Shown: positions 1 to 8,333, numbered from the stretch's first letter. The stretch: 64,000 nt of DNA from Sphingobacterium lactis (GCF_011046555.1 NZ_CP049246.1:2666001-2730000), one strand, 5' to 3'. Notes: generated by a model from the letters alone, not told the origin. Program-made: numbers and translations.

Positions 1-258
1 GAATAATTCAGATTTCTTTCTGGTCTTCGGATCCACCAGGTACCATTTCTTACCCTTAGGAGAATTGTACTCATACCAGAACTTGTCACCAAAATTTATC
101 CAGTTGGGATTGACCTCGGTGGAGAAGATCATCTTGCTCAATTTTGCCGGTGAATATTTCGCGGCCAGTTGATAGTTTGGTTTGGCTAGTGTAGATGGTT
201 CCTGTGCAGTGGCATAACTGCCGATCAGGAGGCATAAACCTAGGAAATAATACTTCAT
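1..258 (-). CDS. S9 family peptidase (prolyl oligopeptidase/DPP IV type), N-terminal part only
   Basis: The reverse strand opens with an ATG at 258 and stays open to the window edge, so only the first 86 codons are visible. They encode a signal peptide (MKYYFLGLCLLIGSYATAQ, likely cut before Q) followed by a segment with KYSPAKLSKM and a W-x-E-Y-N/KKWYLVD pattern. This is typical of the start of the DPP IV beta-propeller domain in Bacteroidota secreted S9 peptidases. The catalytic Ser-Asp-His triad lies outside the window, so activity cannot be judged. It would act in the periplasm on peptides. The family call rests on N-terminal resemblance alone. Confidence 0.7.
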   Translation of the reverse strand, partial: MKYYFLGLCLLIGSYATAQEPSTLAKPNYQLAAKYSPAKLSKMIFSTEVNPNWINFGDKFWYEYNSPKGKKWYLVDPKTRKKSELF

Positions 259-344
259 GTGATTCTATTAAGTCAATTTTGAATTGCGAAAATATTCTTT
301 TCTACAGCCAATAAAGAAGCAATAGTGTATTATTTTTGATAAGA

Positions 345-1769
345 TTAGTGTGGGTAGAACTTTTCGTTAAAGTTGACCAGGAAGAGCTCTTGTGTTGCCC
401 GCGTTATGGCGGTGTACAGCCAGCGCATAAATTCCGTATTGAGCATTTCATCCACCATATACCCCTGATCAACAAAGACCAAGGGCCATTGACCACCCTG
501 GGCTTTATGGCAGGTAATGGCATAGGCAAATTTAATCTGCAGTGCGTTGTAGTAGGGGTCTTTCTTGATGGCGTCCATGCGGTCCTTTTTCGTGCCGATG
601 TCGGCATAGTCTTCGGCAATACTGTTGTAGAGTTCCTTCTGTTGCTCATAGGGCAGGTTGGCCGAATCCACATAAAGGCTATCCAGCAATACCCGACAGC
701 GTATGGCATCGCCTTCGTTGTTGTCCATAAATTCCAGGTACAGGTCCGCAAATCGAAATCCGTGCATGTCATGGATGTTGCTGACCTTCTTTACCACGGC
801 CATATCACCGTTGGCGATGAATCCCGTACTCTTTTCGTCATTTTCCTGGAGCCAATAGTAATTGTTGCGGACCACCATGATCAGGTCACCTCCGGTGATT
901 TCTTCCTCGCGGAACAGAATCTGGTTTCGGATATGCTTGTTGTACAGATTGGCGGATTTGTTCGACCGGCAGATGACCATGCTGTTATTGATCCCAAATT
1001 TATCGTACGCATAATGCAGCCCTTCGATCAGGCGGTCCCCATTCATACGGAAGATGTCGTGGAATCCCTTAGTGACGAATTTGGGGTAGCTGTATTCTGC
1101 AAATTCTTCGTCCAACCGGATCTCGTTCCTGATTTTGGTCGCATTGTACAGGATGCCCGAATGTTTATCCTGGCGGACGACATCGGTCAATTCGTAGGTG
1201 AAGATATCCAGTCCGAATTCCCCATTCATATATTCGGGGTTCAAAGCCGGGCTATCTTCCAATCCGACAGGCGGGAGTTGGGCAATATCACCTACGAGCA
1301 TCAAACTGCAGTTCTCGCCCGATTGTACATAGCGAATGAGATCGTGCAAAAGGCCTTGGGAAAACATGGTGACACCCTCATTGCTGAGCATGGAGGCCTC
1401 ATCAACGATGAATAACGTGTTTTCATGGCTGTTATCGCCCAAGCTGAAGTCCATGTCCAAGCTTGCCGCATTCTTTTTCCTGTAGATTTTCTTATGGATG
1501 GTCAGTGCATTGCGCCCGGAATAGGCGCTCATTACCTTGGCGGCCCGACCCGTTGGGGCAAGTAGCACGGAACGCTTCATCAATTTGGGCAACGTTTTGA
1601 CCAATGCGCCGATAATGGAGGTTTTTCCCGTACCCGCATACCCCTTCAAAATAAAACAGCTGTCCGACCGAAAAGTCATCAGGAAACTCGCCAGTTGCGA
1701 GAAAACCTCGATCTGCTGTTCGGTGGGCGCATGCGAAAATTGTTGGATTAGGGTGTTTTTTATCTGCAC
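345..1769 (-). CDS. RecD/Dda-like ATP-dependent DNA helicase (AAA family)
   Basis: A 474-residue superfamily 1 helicase. Walker A is GYAGTGKT (residues 43-50), followed by motif Ia (APTGRAAKV), a Walker B/DEAS box (VDEAS), motif III (GDIAQLPPV) and a C-terminal UvrD-C2 domain with AITCHKAQGGQW and YTAITRATQELFLV. This is the short single-polypeptide RecD2/Dda type common in Bacteroidota, not a RecBCD subunit. It presumably unwinds DNA 5'-3' during repair or replication restart; that polarity is inferred from the family. It is divergent from the DUF3822-rsmD-coaD operon. Its -7 box sits only four bases upstream of the ATG, so the mRNA may have almost no leader. Confidence 0.87.
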   Translation of the reverse strand: MQIKNTLIQQFSHAPTEQQIEVFSQLASFLMTFRSDSCFILKGYAGTGKTSIIGALVKTLPKLMKRSVLLAPTGRAAKVMSAYSGRNALTIHKKIYRKKNAASLDMDFSLGDNSHENTLFIVDEASMLSNEGVTMFSQGLLHDLIRYVQSGENCSLMLVGDIAQLPPVGLEDSPALNPEYMNGEFGLDIFTYELTDVVRQDKHSGILYNATKIRNEIRLDEEFAEYSYPKFVTKGFHDIFRMNGDRLIEGLHYAYDKFGINNSMVICRSNKSANLYNKHIRNQILFREEEITGGDLIMVVRNNYYWLQENDEKSTGFIANGDMAVVKKVSNIHDMHGFRFADLYLEFMDNNEGDAIRCRVLLDSLYVDSANLPYEQQKELYNSIAEDYADIGTKKDRMDAIKKDPYYNALQIKFAYAITCHKAQGGQWPLVFVDQGYMVDEMLNTEFMRWLYTAITRATQELFLVNFNEKFYPH

Positions 1770-1773
1770 AGTT

Positions 1774-1803
1774 CAAAGTTATCCAAAAGGTTGGTCAATC
1801 CAA
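1774..1803 (-). promoter_or_regulatory. Promoter of the RecD-like helicase gene
   Basis: On the reverse strand TTGG (1803-1800) and TAACTTTG (1781-1774) are 18 bp apart, a good fit to the Bacteroidota -33/-7 consensus. The -7 box ends four bases before the start codon at 1769, which implies a leaderless or nearly leaderless transcript. Confidence 0.45.
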
Positions 1804-1821
1804 TTTTTAAAACTAATTTTG
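1791..1821 (+). promoter_or_regulatory. Promoter of the DUF3822-rsmD-coaD operon
   Basis: TTGG at 1791-1794 and TAATTTTG at 1814-1821 are separated by 19 bp, matching TTTG-N19-TAnnTTTG. The ATG of the first gene is at 1844, leaving a leader of roughly 15-18 nt. This promoter interleaves with the one reading leftward. Confidence 0.55.
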
Positions 1822-1843
1822 TGGTTCAAGCATTTGCAACGGA

Positions 1844-2632
1844 ATGAACTATACGGCAAAACAATTTCATCTACATTATATTTCGCAATACACACTGATC
1901 GTCAAGGCAAATTATGAATATGATATGCTTTATGTCCTGGATGCGGAAGGTCAAATCCTGGTCTACATGAAGTTCGAAAGCATGGAGCCCAGCGAGGAAG
2001 CGTTGAAGTTGCTGAGCCTACCTTTCCAACAGGTCTTCGTCAGTGTACCAAGCCAGAACCTGACCTTTATACCGCAGGATCTATATCAGGAAGAGGATCT
2101 GGATGCATACCGGGACTTTATGGAAAATCCATCGGCAGCCATCGAAACCGAGCACCTCGATTTCCTACAGATCCAAGCCCTGTACCAATACGATGTGCTG
2201 TTGAGCCACCGTTGGAAAACACTGTTTCCAAGTGCTGTCTTTATTCCGGAATTCAAACTGAACCTACTGCAGGCACGCCCATACATTCCTCTGAAAGGGG
2301 AGGTGGTTGGTGTTGTTTTCAACAACAGTACAACCGATATTTTCCTTTTCGTGAATGGACAGTTTAAATTCTACAATACCTTCGAGATCCTTTCGGATGA
2401 TGACCTCAGTTATTTTATCCTCAATGTTTTCGATAATTTCCAGCTTAAGGATAAGGTTACGAAAGCATTGGTGTCTGGAGTTGATCTGGAAGATAGCGTC
2501 CTGCGTAAGTTGGATAACTATGCCCATGAGCTTGTTTACATCAAAGCGTCCCATCCTGCAAAAGCCAATGAGGCTTTGGAGGAAGAGGTCAGTTCATTGT
2601 ACCTTTTAGATCTGCCGACATGCGCATCATAG
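1844..2632 (+). CDS. DUF3822 family protein
   Basis: A 262-residue soluble protein without signal peptide or membrane segment. Its sequence and position directly upstream of rsmD and coaD identify it as the Bacteroidota-specific DUF3822 family. Members resemble the ASKHA/actin-like fold, and a stretch such as GEVVGVVFNNSTTDIFLFVNGQ looks like one of the glycine-turn hairpins of that fold, but I see no complete ATP-binding signature. Function is unknown. Its 3' end overlaps rsmD by 13 bp, so the two are almost certainly cotranslated, which hints at a role linked to translation or cofactor supply. The family call rests on memory of the family and on synteny. Confidence 0.75.
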   Translation: MNYTAKQFHLHYISQYTLIVKANYEYDMLYVLDAEGQILVYMKFESMEPSEEALKLLSLPFQQVFVSVPSQNLTFIPQDLYQEEDLDAYRDFMENPSAAIETEHLDFLQIQALYQYDVLLSHRWKTLFPSAVFIPEFKLNLLQARPYIPLKGEVVGVVFNNSTTDIFLFVNGQFKFYNTFEILSDDDLSYFILNVFDNFQLKDKVTKALVSGVDLEDSVLRKLDNYAHELVYIKASHPAKANEALEEEVSSLYLLDLPTCAS

Positions 2633-3159
2633 GTGGAAAAGCAGCTGGATTGCGGTTAAATCCACCACAGAACCTTCCTGTTCGTCCCACAACGGATATC
2701 GCTAAGGAGGCGCTGTTCAATATCTTGAACAACAGATTGGATTTTGACGAGCTGACTTGCCTGGACCTGTTTGCTGGAACGGGCAATATTTCCTTTGAAT
2801 TGGCTTCCCGCCATGCTGTTAAGGTCGATGCAGTCGATCAGCACGGCAAATGTGTCATCTATATTACGGATACCGCCAAGAAGCTGAATCTGGAGCAGAT
2901 AAAAGCGCGCAAGGCGGATGTGTTCAAATACATCAAATCGGCAAAAGAATCCTATGACCTGATCTTTGCAGATCCACCTTACGACTTGGGACAATTGCCC
3001 ATGTTGCCGAAAATTATTCTGGAGGGCGATTTATTGAAACCGGGGGGCTTATTGATTGTGGAGCATCCGAGCAACCGAAAGATGGTGGACCATCCCCATT
3101 TTCAGGAAACACGCCAATACGGTAATTCTTCGTTTAGTTTTTATACCTTACCATCATGA
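2620..3159 (+). CDS. rsmD: 16S rRNA (guanine(966)-N(2))-methyltransferase RsmD
   Basis: A 179-residue class I SAM-dependent methyltransferase. It begins MRIIGGKAAGLRL, the usual RsmD start, and carries the SAM loop LDLFAGTGNISFE near residues 47-59 and the catalytic DPPY motif (FADPPYDLG) near residue 115. It methylates N2 of G966 in 16S rRNA on the assembled small subunit. It is the second gene of a three-gene operon, overlapping DUF3822 by 13 bp and coaD by 4 bp (ATGA). Length and motifs are normal for the family. Confidence 0.92.
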   Translation: MRIIGGKAAGLRLNPPQNLPVRPTTDIAKEALFNILNNRLDFDELTCLDLFAGTGNISFELASRHAVKVDAVDQHGKCVIYITDTAKKLNLEQIKARKADVFKYIKSAKESYDLIFADPPYDLGQLPMLPKIILEGDLLKPGGLLIVEHPSNRKMVDHPHFQETRQYGNSSFSFYTLPS

Positions 3160-3620
3160 AAATAGCAGTATTTCCAGGTTCCTTTGACCCTTATACCATA
3201 GCCCATCACGATCTCATCGAAAGGGCATTGCCGTTATTCGATAAGATCTACATCGCCATTGGCGTGAACAGTTCTAAGGTGGGATTGATGGATACGGACA
3301 GCCGCAAAGAAGCCATCACAGCACTGTATCAGGAGGTGCCGCAGGTGGAAGTAAGTTTCTATACCGGATTGACCGTGGATTTTTGCCGATCGGTGGGTGC
3401 GAACTTTATCCTGCGCGGAATCCGCAACGGTGCCGATTTGGATTATGAGAATATTATTGCCCAGAATAACCTGATTTTGGCACCTGATATTGAGACCTAC
3501 TTCTTGGTAAGCCGTAGCGGTAAGGCCCATATATCGTCCACCATCGTTCGCGACATCTGGAAGAATAAAGGTGATATCAGTCACCTCGTACCCGAGGCTA
3601 TCCTGGACTTTATTAAATAG
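3156..3620 (+). CDS. coaD: Pantetheine-phosphate adenylyltransferase
   Basis: A 154-residue cytidylyltransferase-fold enzyme that transfers AMP from ATP to 4'-phosphopantetheine in coenzyme A synthesis. It shows the N-terminal nucleotide-binding GSFDP motif, the HxxH-type site (TIAHHD, a variant of T/HxGH), FILRGIRNGADLDYE, and the C-terminal ISSTIVRD motif that binds the triphosphate. Length is typical for CoaD. The start overlaps the rsmD stop by four bases, so this is the last gene of the DUF3822-rsmD-coaD operon; a convergent helicase gene begins 21 bp further on. Confidence 0.94.
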   Translation: MKIAVFPGSFDPYTIAHHDLIERALPLFDKIYIAIGVNSSKVGLMDTDSRKEAITALYQEVPQVEVSFYTGLTVDFCRSVGANFILRGIRNGADLDYENIIAQNNLILAPDIETYFLVSRSGKAHISSTIVRDIWKNKGDISHLVPEAILDFIK

Positions 3621-3640
3621 AATTAGTAGATCGAATCGGA

Positions 3641-4951
3641 TTAAATCAGATTAATCCGCACTTTATTGCCCTTGATCTTTCCGTTAGAGCCTGTTTTGGC
3701 TACTTTAGCAGCAACCTCTTGCTTCACGGCAATGTAGGAGTCATGTGCTTTCACTACGATCACGCCCAAGTCATCCTTATCGATATCCGGTAGATTCAGG
3801 ATATACCCGACGATGTCGATCTTGTTTACTTTTTGTTTCTTTCCGGCACTGATGCGCAGGGTTCTGTAGGCAGGTGGTTCGGGAAGTGGGTAGAATTCAT
3901 CAAGTGTAATTGTCTCAGCATGGTCCAGGAATTTGGCTGCACGGTCTTCCTCGGTCAAAATCCCATAGATATAGCCCTTTTGGCCATTTCTTCCTGCACG
4001 ACCATTTCTGTGGATGAAATCTTCATCCTTGTACGGAAATTGATAATGGATAACGTGGTTCATTTCCGGGATATCCAATCCACGGGCAGCAAGATCTGTC
4101 GTGACAAGGATATTCTGACTGCCATTCTTGATCTTGGTAATCGTCAGTTCGCGCACAAATTGCTCCAGTCCGCCATGGTAGGGGATGCTGTCGATACCCT
4201 TGCCTTCCAAAATATCGGAAATATGCTCCACGGCTTCGCGGTGGTTGCAGAATACCAGGACACGTTCATTTCCGATCTTGCAGATCAGTTTGAAGAGGGA
4301 TTCGAGTTTGAGTTTGGTCGAGCTGATGACTTTATAGTAGGAGAGGTCCGGACGTAATTTGTCTCCATCGAAATAATCCAGCTTAACGGGGTTATTCAAC
4401 GCGAGAAATTCAGGGAGCTCCTCCATATCGGTTGCAGAGGTCAGGATTTTATGCTTCACAAAACGACAGGCAGCAATGATGAAACTCAACTGATCCTGGA
4501 AACCCAGTTCCAGCGATTTGTCGAATTCATCCAATACGAGTGTTTCGCAATTGACCAATAGGTCTGGTACACGCTCGATGTGGTAGATGATCCGTCCCGG
4601 CGTTCCGATAACGATGGGCGGTTGCTGCTTCAACTTATCCTTTTCCAATTGGTTATTGTTCCCGCCATAGATACAGGCCACATTCACATGGGGATCCATC
4701 TGTTTTATCACGGTTTCAATCTGGAGCGCCAGTTCACGCGTAGGTACAACAATTAAACTCTGTACACCTGTTTTGTTGCTTTCCAGCAAGAGCTTGTGGA
4801 CCAATAGGCTAAATGCCAAGGTCTTGCCGGAGCCCGTAGGGGATAGTAAAACAAAGTCACGACCGTTTACGAATTGATCCATAACTTGTTCCTGCATCGG
4901 GTTTAAGGCCTCAATTTTCAGGTTGTCCAGATAAGTGCTTAATTTTTGCAT
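3641..4951 (-). CDS. DEAD-box RNA helicase, DbpA-like
   Basis: A 436-residue superfamily 2 RNA helicase. Motifs in order: Walker A SPTGSGKT (37-44), PTRELALQ (70-77), GG, TPGR (117-120), the DEAD position reading DEFD (141-144), SAT as TSATD, TDLAARGLDIP, and motif VI as HRNGRAGRNG. The last ~75 residues form a basic domain resembling the DbpA RNA-binding domain that targets 23S rRNA, suggesting a role in 50S assembly. The third residue of the DEAD box is phenylalanine instead of alanine and motif VI has RAGR instead of RTGR, both departures from the usual consensus. It is convergent with coaD. Confidence 0.88.
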   Translation of the reverse strand: MQKLSTYLDNLKIEALNPMQEQVMDQFVNGRDFVLLSPTGSGKTLAFSLLVHKLLLESNKTGVQSLIVVPTRELALQIETVIKQMDPHVNVACIYGGNNNQLEKDKLKQQPPIVIGTPGRIIYHIERVPDLLVNCETLVLDEFDKSLELGFQDQLSFIIAACRFVKHKILTSATDMEELPEFLALNNPVKLDYFDGDKLRPDLSYYKVISSTKLKLESLFKLICKIGNERVLVFCNHREAVEHISDILEGKGIDSIPYHGGLEQFVRELTITKIKNGSQNILVTTDLAARGLDIPEMNHVIHYQFPYKDEDFIHRNGRAGRNGQKGYIYGILTEEDRAAKFLDHAETITLDEFYPLPEPPAYRTLRISAGKKQKVNKIDIVGYILNLPDIDKDDLGVIVVKAHDSYIAVKQEVAAKVAKTGSNGKIKGNKVRINLI

Positions 4952-5028
4952 GTCACAAAAGTACCATAATAGCCTGTTATTTGCCCTCTTTTACAAAATT
5001 TAATATTTATTTTTTTGATGGCTAATTT

Positions 5029-5123
5029 TTTGGCACAGCATTTGAAAGTATGCTAGTATTCATAATTTAGGTTAATAATTGGTTAGTTAAGGCTTGAAAT
5101 CTCCCCGATTTCAAGCCTTTTTT
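5029..5123 (+). ncRNA. Candidate small RNA, copy 1 of a three-member family
   Basis: The stretch CATAATTTAGGTT (from 5061) followed by ATAATTGGTTA and then a perfect 11-bp hairpin (5091-5101 with 5107-5117, loop TCCCC) and a run of T is nearly identical to 12657-12720. No open reading frame lies inside and the next forward gene starts 820 bp downstream, so it is not an mRNA leader. The promoter is weaker here than in the other copies: TTTG at 5029-5032 with TAGTATTC at 5055-5062 as a poor -7. The predicted RNA is about 60 nt. The C-rich loop could pair with G-rich ribosome-binding regions, but that is inference. Confidence 0.5.
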
Positions 5124-5424
5124 GTTGTTATCAGCTCAGCTTCGGTGTTGCGCTTGAATTCCATTTTCATATATCCATTCTTTTGGGTATATTGTTGACA
5201 ATCAGCACTGAAATCCCTTCAATTTCCCTCTTATTCCCATAGGATTGCATTCTTGGCAATTTAGAAACAACCATTTGAACAGATTTTCAATTTTTCCCAG
5301 TCAACTTTATAAAAACTAAAATCCCACCACGCACTGGCATTATGAAATTTGTAAAGATGCCCCTTCCTATATAGGGTGGGTATCCTTCATAAAAACGGGC
5401 ATGGAGCGGTCATCAGGGTTTATG

Positions 5425-5546
5425 GACCTTGTCCGACATGCGAGCGTAGTGCGTCCGTATTGCAACCGTGGTGGGACCGTGTCTAATGACACGCTCTCAC
5501 CACGCTCTGACCACGCTCTCACCTCGGACGCATGTCAAACAAGGTC
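5425..5546. repeat. 122-bp inverted-repeat element, copy 1
   Basis: The element is bounded by GACCTTGT (5425-5432) and its exact complement ACAAGGTC (5539-5546). Inside are CGACATGCG near the left end answered by CGCATGTC near the right, a central GTGTC/GACAC pair, and three tandem versions of CACGCTCTSAC on the right arm. A second copy with the same ends and core lies at 50687-50812. It contains no credible gene and looks like a non-autonomous, structured intergenic repeat (REP/MITE-like). No target-site duplication is obvious. Confidence 0.7.
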
Positions 5547-5616
5547 AATCACAAATCCCTTTACAATTGGTCGGCGTTGCTGAGAGATTTGCATTACATT
5601 GGCTTTATTTTTAGGG

Positions 5617-5695
5617 TTGCGCCAGCGAGAAATGTCTAAGGCACAAGAGATCCACCGCACAAACCCTCCACAAAACTCTTGCGCCAGCGAGAAAT
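5617..5695. repeat. Direct repeat of 17 bp
   Basis: TTGCGCCAGCGAGAAAT occurs at 5617-5633 and again at 5679-5695, exactly 62 bp apart. No coding sequence covers the region. Together with the inverted-repeat element just upstream this suggests a spot that collects repeats. The rest of 4952-5940 (5124-5424 and 5696-5940) shows nothing further I can name. Confidence 0.6.
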
Positions 5696-5940
5696 TTTCT
5701 GCTGTTCTGTCATTCCCCAATTGAATTGGAACTTAAATGTTTAATACACCTTCTTCCTTGGGATTTTTGCATGCGATAGGTTATATTTATTGAGAATTAA
5801 TAAGTGATAAATGCGAACTTTCCTCATAAAATCTATGATTACATACGCTGAGGCAGTTATTATGGTCTTTTTTCAAAAAAAGGCATTGCTTTTGCATAGG
5901 AGAGTTACAACTATAAAGCGTACAATTAAAATCAAGTGTT

Positions 5941-6828
5941 ATGATTAAACGAATAAGCGTACCATTACTGTTGATGTCGGGATTATTGATTACCTCCTGT
6001 GGGGTGAGCAAGAAAACCCATCAGGCATTGCAGACGCAATACACAGACTTAAGTGAAAAATACAGACAGAGTGAGTTGGATCTAACCGAGAGCCGTGCTC
6101 GCGTAAAAAGTCTGGAAGATCAGTTGGAACAGGAACGTAAGAACAATGCAGGCCTTCGGGAGGCATTGGCCAGGTTACAGGGTACATTGGATAACAGTAT
6201 CAACCAGAATACCCAAGGAAATGTTAATATCTCCAAATTGGTGGATGAGATCAATGCTTCCAATAAATATATCCAACATTTAGTGAACACCAAGCAGAAG
6301 AGCGACTCGCTTAACATGGTGCTGACGAACAACCTAACGCGCTCACTTAGCCGCGAAGAAATGAAAGATGTGGATGTGCAAGTATTGAAAGGGGTGGTTT
6401 ATATCTCCCTATCAGATAATATGTTGTACAAATCCGGAAGTTACGAGATCTCGGATCGTGCAGGCGAAACACTGTCCAAGATTGCGAAGATTATCCAGGA
6501 TTACAAAGATTACGAAGTGTTGATCGAAGGTAATACCGATACGGATCCGATTTCGAAATCAAATATCCGGAACAACTGGGATTTGAGTACCTTGCGTGCT
6601 TCATCCGTGGTGCAGGCTTTACAGAATCAATATGGGGTTGATCCGAAGCGCCTGACAGCAGGTGGTCGCGGTGAATACAACCCGATTGCAGACAACAGTA
6701 CTGCCGAAGGTAAAGCGCGGAACCGGAGAACACAGATCATCATTACGCCGAAATTGGATCAATTCATGGAGTTGATCGATAAGGCACCGGAAACTGCTGA
6801 AACACCAGCAGATACAACCGCATTCTAA
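5941..6828 (+). CDS. OmpA family outer-membrane lipoprotein
   Basis: A 295-residue exported protein. The lipobox LITSC places the lipidated cysteine at residue 20. Residues ~25-110 are a charged, heptad-like coiled coil. A C-terminal OmpA/MotB domain (~150-270) follows, with the peptidoglycan-binding signatures NWDLSTLRASSVV and ARNRRTQI and a glycine-rich RGEYNP turn. It probably anchors the outer membrane to peptidoglycan. The coiled coil in place of a beta-barrel makes it a Pal/YiaD-like tether rather than a porin. It stands alone between the repeat-rich spacer and a strong terminator at 6850-6880. Confidence 0.88.
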   Translation: MIKRISVPLLLMSGLLITSCGVSKKTHQALQTQYTDLSEKYRQSELDLTESRARVKSLEDQLEQERKNNAGLREALARLQGTLDNSINQNTQGNVNISKLVDEINASNKYIQHLVNTKQKSDSLNMVLTNNLTRSLSREEMKDVDVQVLKGVVYISLSDNMLYKSGSYEISDRAGETLSKIAKIIQDYKDYEVLIEGNTDTDPISKSNIRNNWDLSTLRASSVVQALQNQYGVDPKRLTAGGRGEYNPIADNSTAEGKARNRRTQIIITPKLDQFMELIDKAPETAETPADTTAF

Positions 6829-6849
6829 TAAGAGAAATCCAGAAATATA

Positions 6850-6880
6850 AAATCCCGAATTTTTTGAATTCGGGATTTTT
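6850..6880 (+). terminator. Rho-independent terminator after the OmpA lipoprotein gene
   Basis: A perfect 12-bp stem, AAATCCCGAATT (6850-6861) with AATTCGGGATTT (6867-6878), followed by a run of T. It lies just beyond the stop codon at 6828 and can serve the convergent permease gene as well. Confidence 0.85.
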
Positions 6881-6901
6881 TTATGTCGTGTGTTCTCCTC
6901 G

Positions 6902-7675
6902 TTAACCAAATATCAACATGAGGGAGGATGCCAGGACCAAGGTGAGGATGATGATCCTGAATTCTTTTTCTGGGATAATCTTCACCAAACGGATGCCGAT
7001 GAATCCGCCCAGCACAATAAAAGGAATTGCCATCAGGTTCAGCATAAAGCCTTCCCAACTCAGATTCTGCCACACGAACAGTTGCAGAGGGATCTTGGTG
7101 AAGTTAAGGATCATGATAAACCAGGCGCCCGTAGCAACCAGGGTATATTTATCCATTTTCCTTGTCAGCAGGAAAATGGTTAAGGCCGGTCCTGCAGCAT
7201 TGCCGATCATCGTCGAGAATCCGACAAGTAAACCGAACATGGGAGCATACCACCAATTATCGGTGAAATCTCTTCCTTCGCCCTGATTTTTGGCTTTATT
7301 CGTTCCCCAGACCATTAACAGGACTGAGACGAGGATACAGGCGCCCATCGTGATCTTGAACGTCTGATCATCGATGTATTCCCCGACAAATAAACCAATG
7401 AATAGACCAAGAAAGGCAGATGGCAACATGGCTTTGATTTCGGACCATATAAATTGCTTGCGGTAATAGATGACCGCCAGCAGGTCCGCCATGCACAGTA
7501 GGATCAACACTATGCCCGTCGAATATTTGGCGCCAAACAGTAGTGCAAAGAGCGGAACAGCAAAAGTACCGACGTTCTGGATCCCCGTTTTGGAGATGCC
7601 GATCAGCATCGCGCAGAAGAAGTACAAGGCCCACGCCCAGGGAGAATGAAGGAGTTGCAGCGCGCTATCCCACAT
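6902..7675 (-). CDS. TauE/SafE family sulfite/anion exporter
   Basis: An integral membrane protein of 257 residues with about eight hydrophobic segments, matching the TauE/SafE (DUF81) family of sulfite, sulfoacetate or other organosulfur anion exporters. Characteristic features are GFSTMIGNAAGPALTIFLL in the middle and VLGGFIGIRLVK near the C terminus. I prefer the ATG at 7675, because it overlaps the stop of the upstream HAD gene by 11 bp, a common coupling geometry; an in-frame ATG at 7705 would add ten non-hydrophobic residues. The substrate cannot be told from sequence. Confidence 0.85.
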   Translation of the reverse strand: MWDSALQLLHSPWAWALYFFCAMLIGISKTGIQNVGTFAVPLFALLFGAKYSTGIVLILLCMADLLAVIYYRKQFIWSEIKAMLPSAFLGLFIGLFVGEYIDDQTFKITMGACILVSVLLMVWGTNKAKNQGEGRDFTDNWWYAPMFGLLVGFSTMIGNAAGPALTIFLLTRKMDKYTLVATGAWFIMILNFTKIPLQLFVWQNLSWEGFMLNLMAIPFIVLGGFIGIRLVKIIPEKEFRIIILTLVLASSLMLIFG

Positions 7676-8333
7676 GCTCGCGGTAAATTTCCCGCAATCG
7701 GGCAAAGTTCATGTCTTTATAATTTTCAATATAATCCAGACATACCGGGAGTTCTTCTTTTTTATGGGTACTTAGTACGCCAATGACGTTCATGTTGGCA
7801 TTCAGACCGGCAGTAACTCCTGAGAAGGAATCTTCGAAGACAAAGCAATTTGCAGGATCAATGCCCAGGTTGGCCGCTGATTTCTCGTACACTTCGGGGT
7901 GGGGTTTGTGCAATTCCACATTTTCACTGCCCAAAGTGGATTTGAAGAACTTACGAATGTCCAGCGCGTCCAGGATCAGGTCCATATTGGCGCGTGGCGC
8001 TGAAGTGGCAACGCCCAACTGCACATCGTTTACATGCAGGTCTTCCAAGAAATTGGGTAAGTAGGGGATCGGCTTGACTTCCGCTCCGTAAATCTCGCGG
8101 AACAGGCCTTCTTTTTCCATCTCCAGGTTCAGTAATTCCTTCCCACGGATGGGACGTTTGAAAAAATGCGTGAAGATATAGCTGTTGTGCTTTCCATACA
8201 TGTGTTTCTCAAATTCCTCCTCTGAATAGGGAATTTTGTACTTGTCGAAAAAGGCTTCAAATGCCTTGGCGTGGTAGGGGTTGGTGTGTGCAATCACACC
8301 ATCCATATCGAAAATAACGGCTAACGTATTCAA
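7665..8333 (-). CDS. HAD superfamily hydrolase, beta-phosphoglucomutase-like
   Basis: A 222-residue HAD subfamily IA protein. The nucleophile motif is FDMDGVIAHT near residues 8-17 (Asp8 and Asp10), motif II is ATSAPRANM, motif III includes KPHPEVYEKSA, and motif IV is VFEDSFSGV. A helical cap lies between residues ~20 and 85. This is the architecture of phosphatases and phosphomutases acting on small sugar phosphates (YniC, beta-phosphoglucomutase). The substrate is not predictable. It is the first gene of a pair with the TauE/SafE permease, overlapping it by 11 bp, which is an odd functional partner. Confidence 0.87.
   Translation of the reverse strand: MNTLAVIFDMDGVIAHTNPYHAKAFEAFFDKYKIPYSEEEFEKHMYGKHNSYIFTHFFKRPIRGKELLNLEMEKEGLFREIYGAEVKPIPYLPNFLEDLHVNDVQLGVATSAPRANMDLILDALDIRKFFKSTLGSENVELHKPHPEVYEKSAANLGIDPANCFVFEDSFSGVTAGLNANMNVIGVLSTHKKEELPVCLDYIENYKDMNFARLREIYREHVG

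Noticed and set aside
336..1415. A long (359-codon) forward frame opposite the RecD-like helicase gene
   Set aside because: It is the mirror of a clear helicase gene with all motifs. Long antisense frames are common opposite GC-richer coding sequence.
5401..5583. A 60-codon forward frame across the first inverted-repeat element
   Set aside because: It is made of the repeat itself, has no family resemblance and is disrupted in the second copy of the element.
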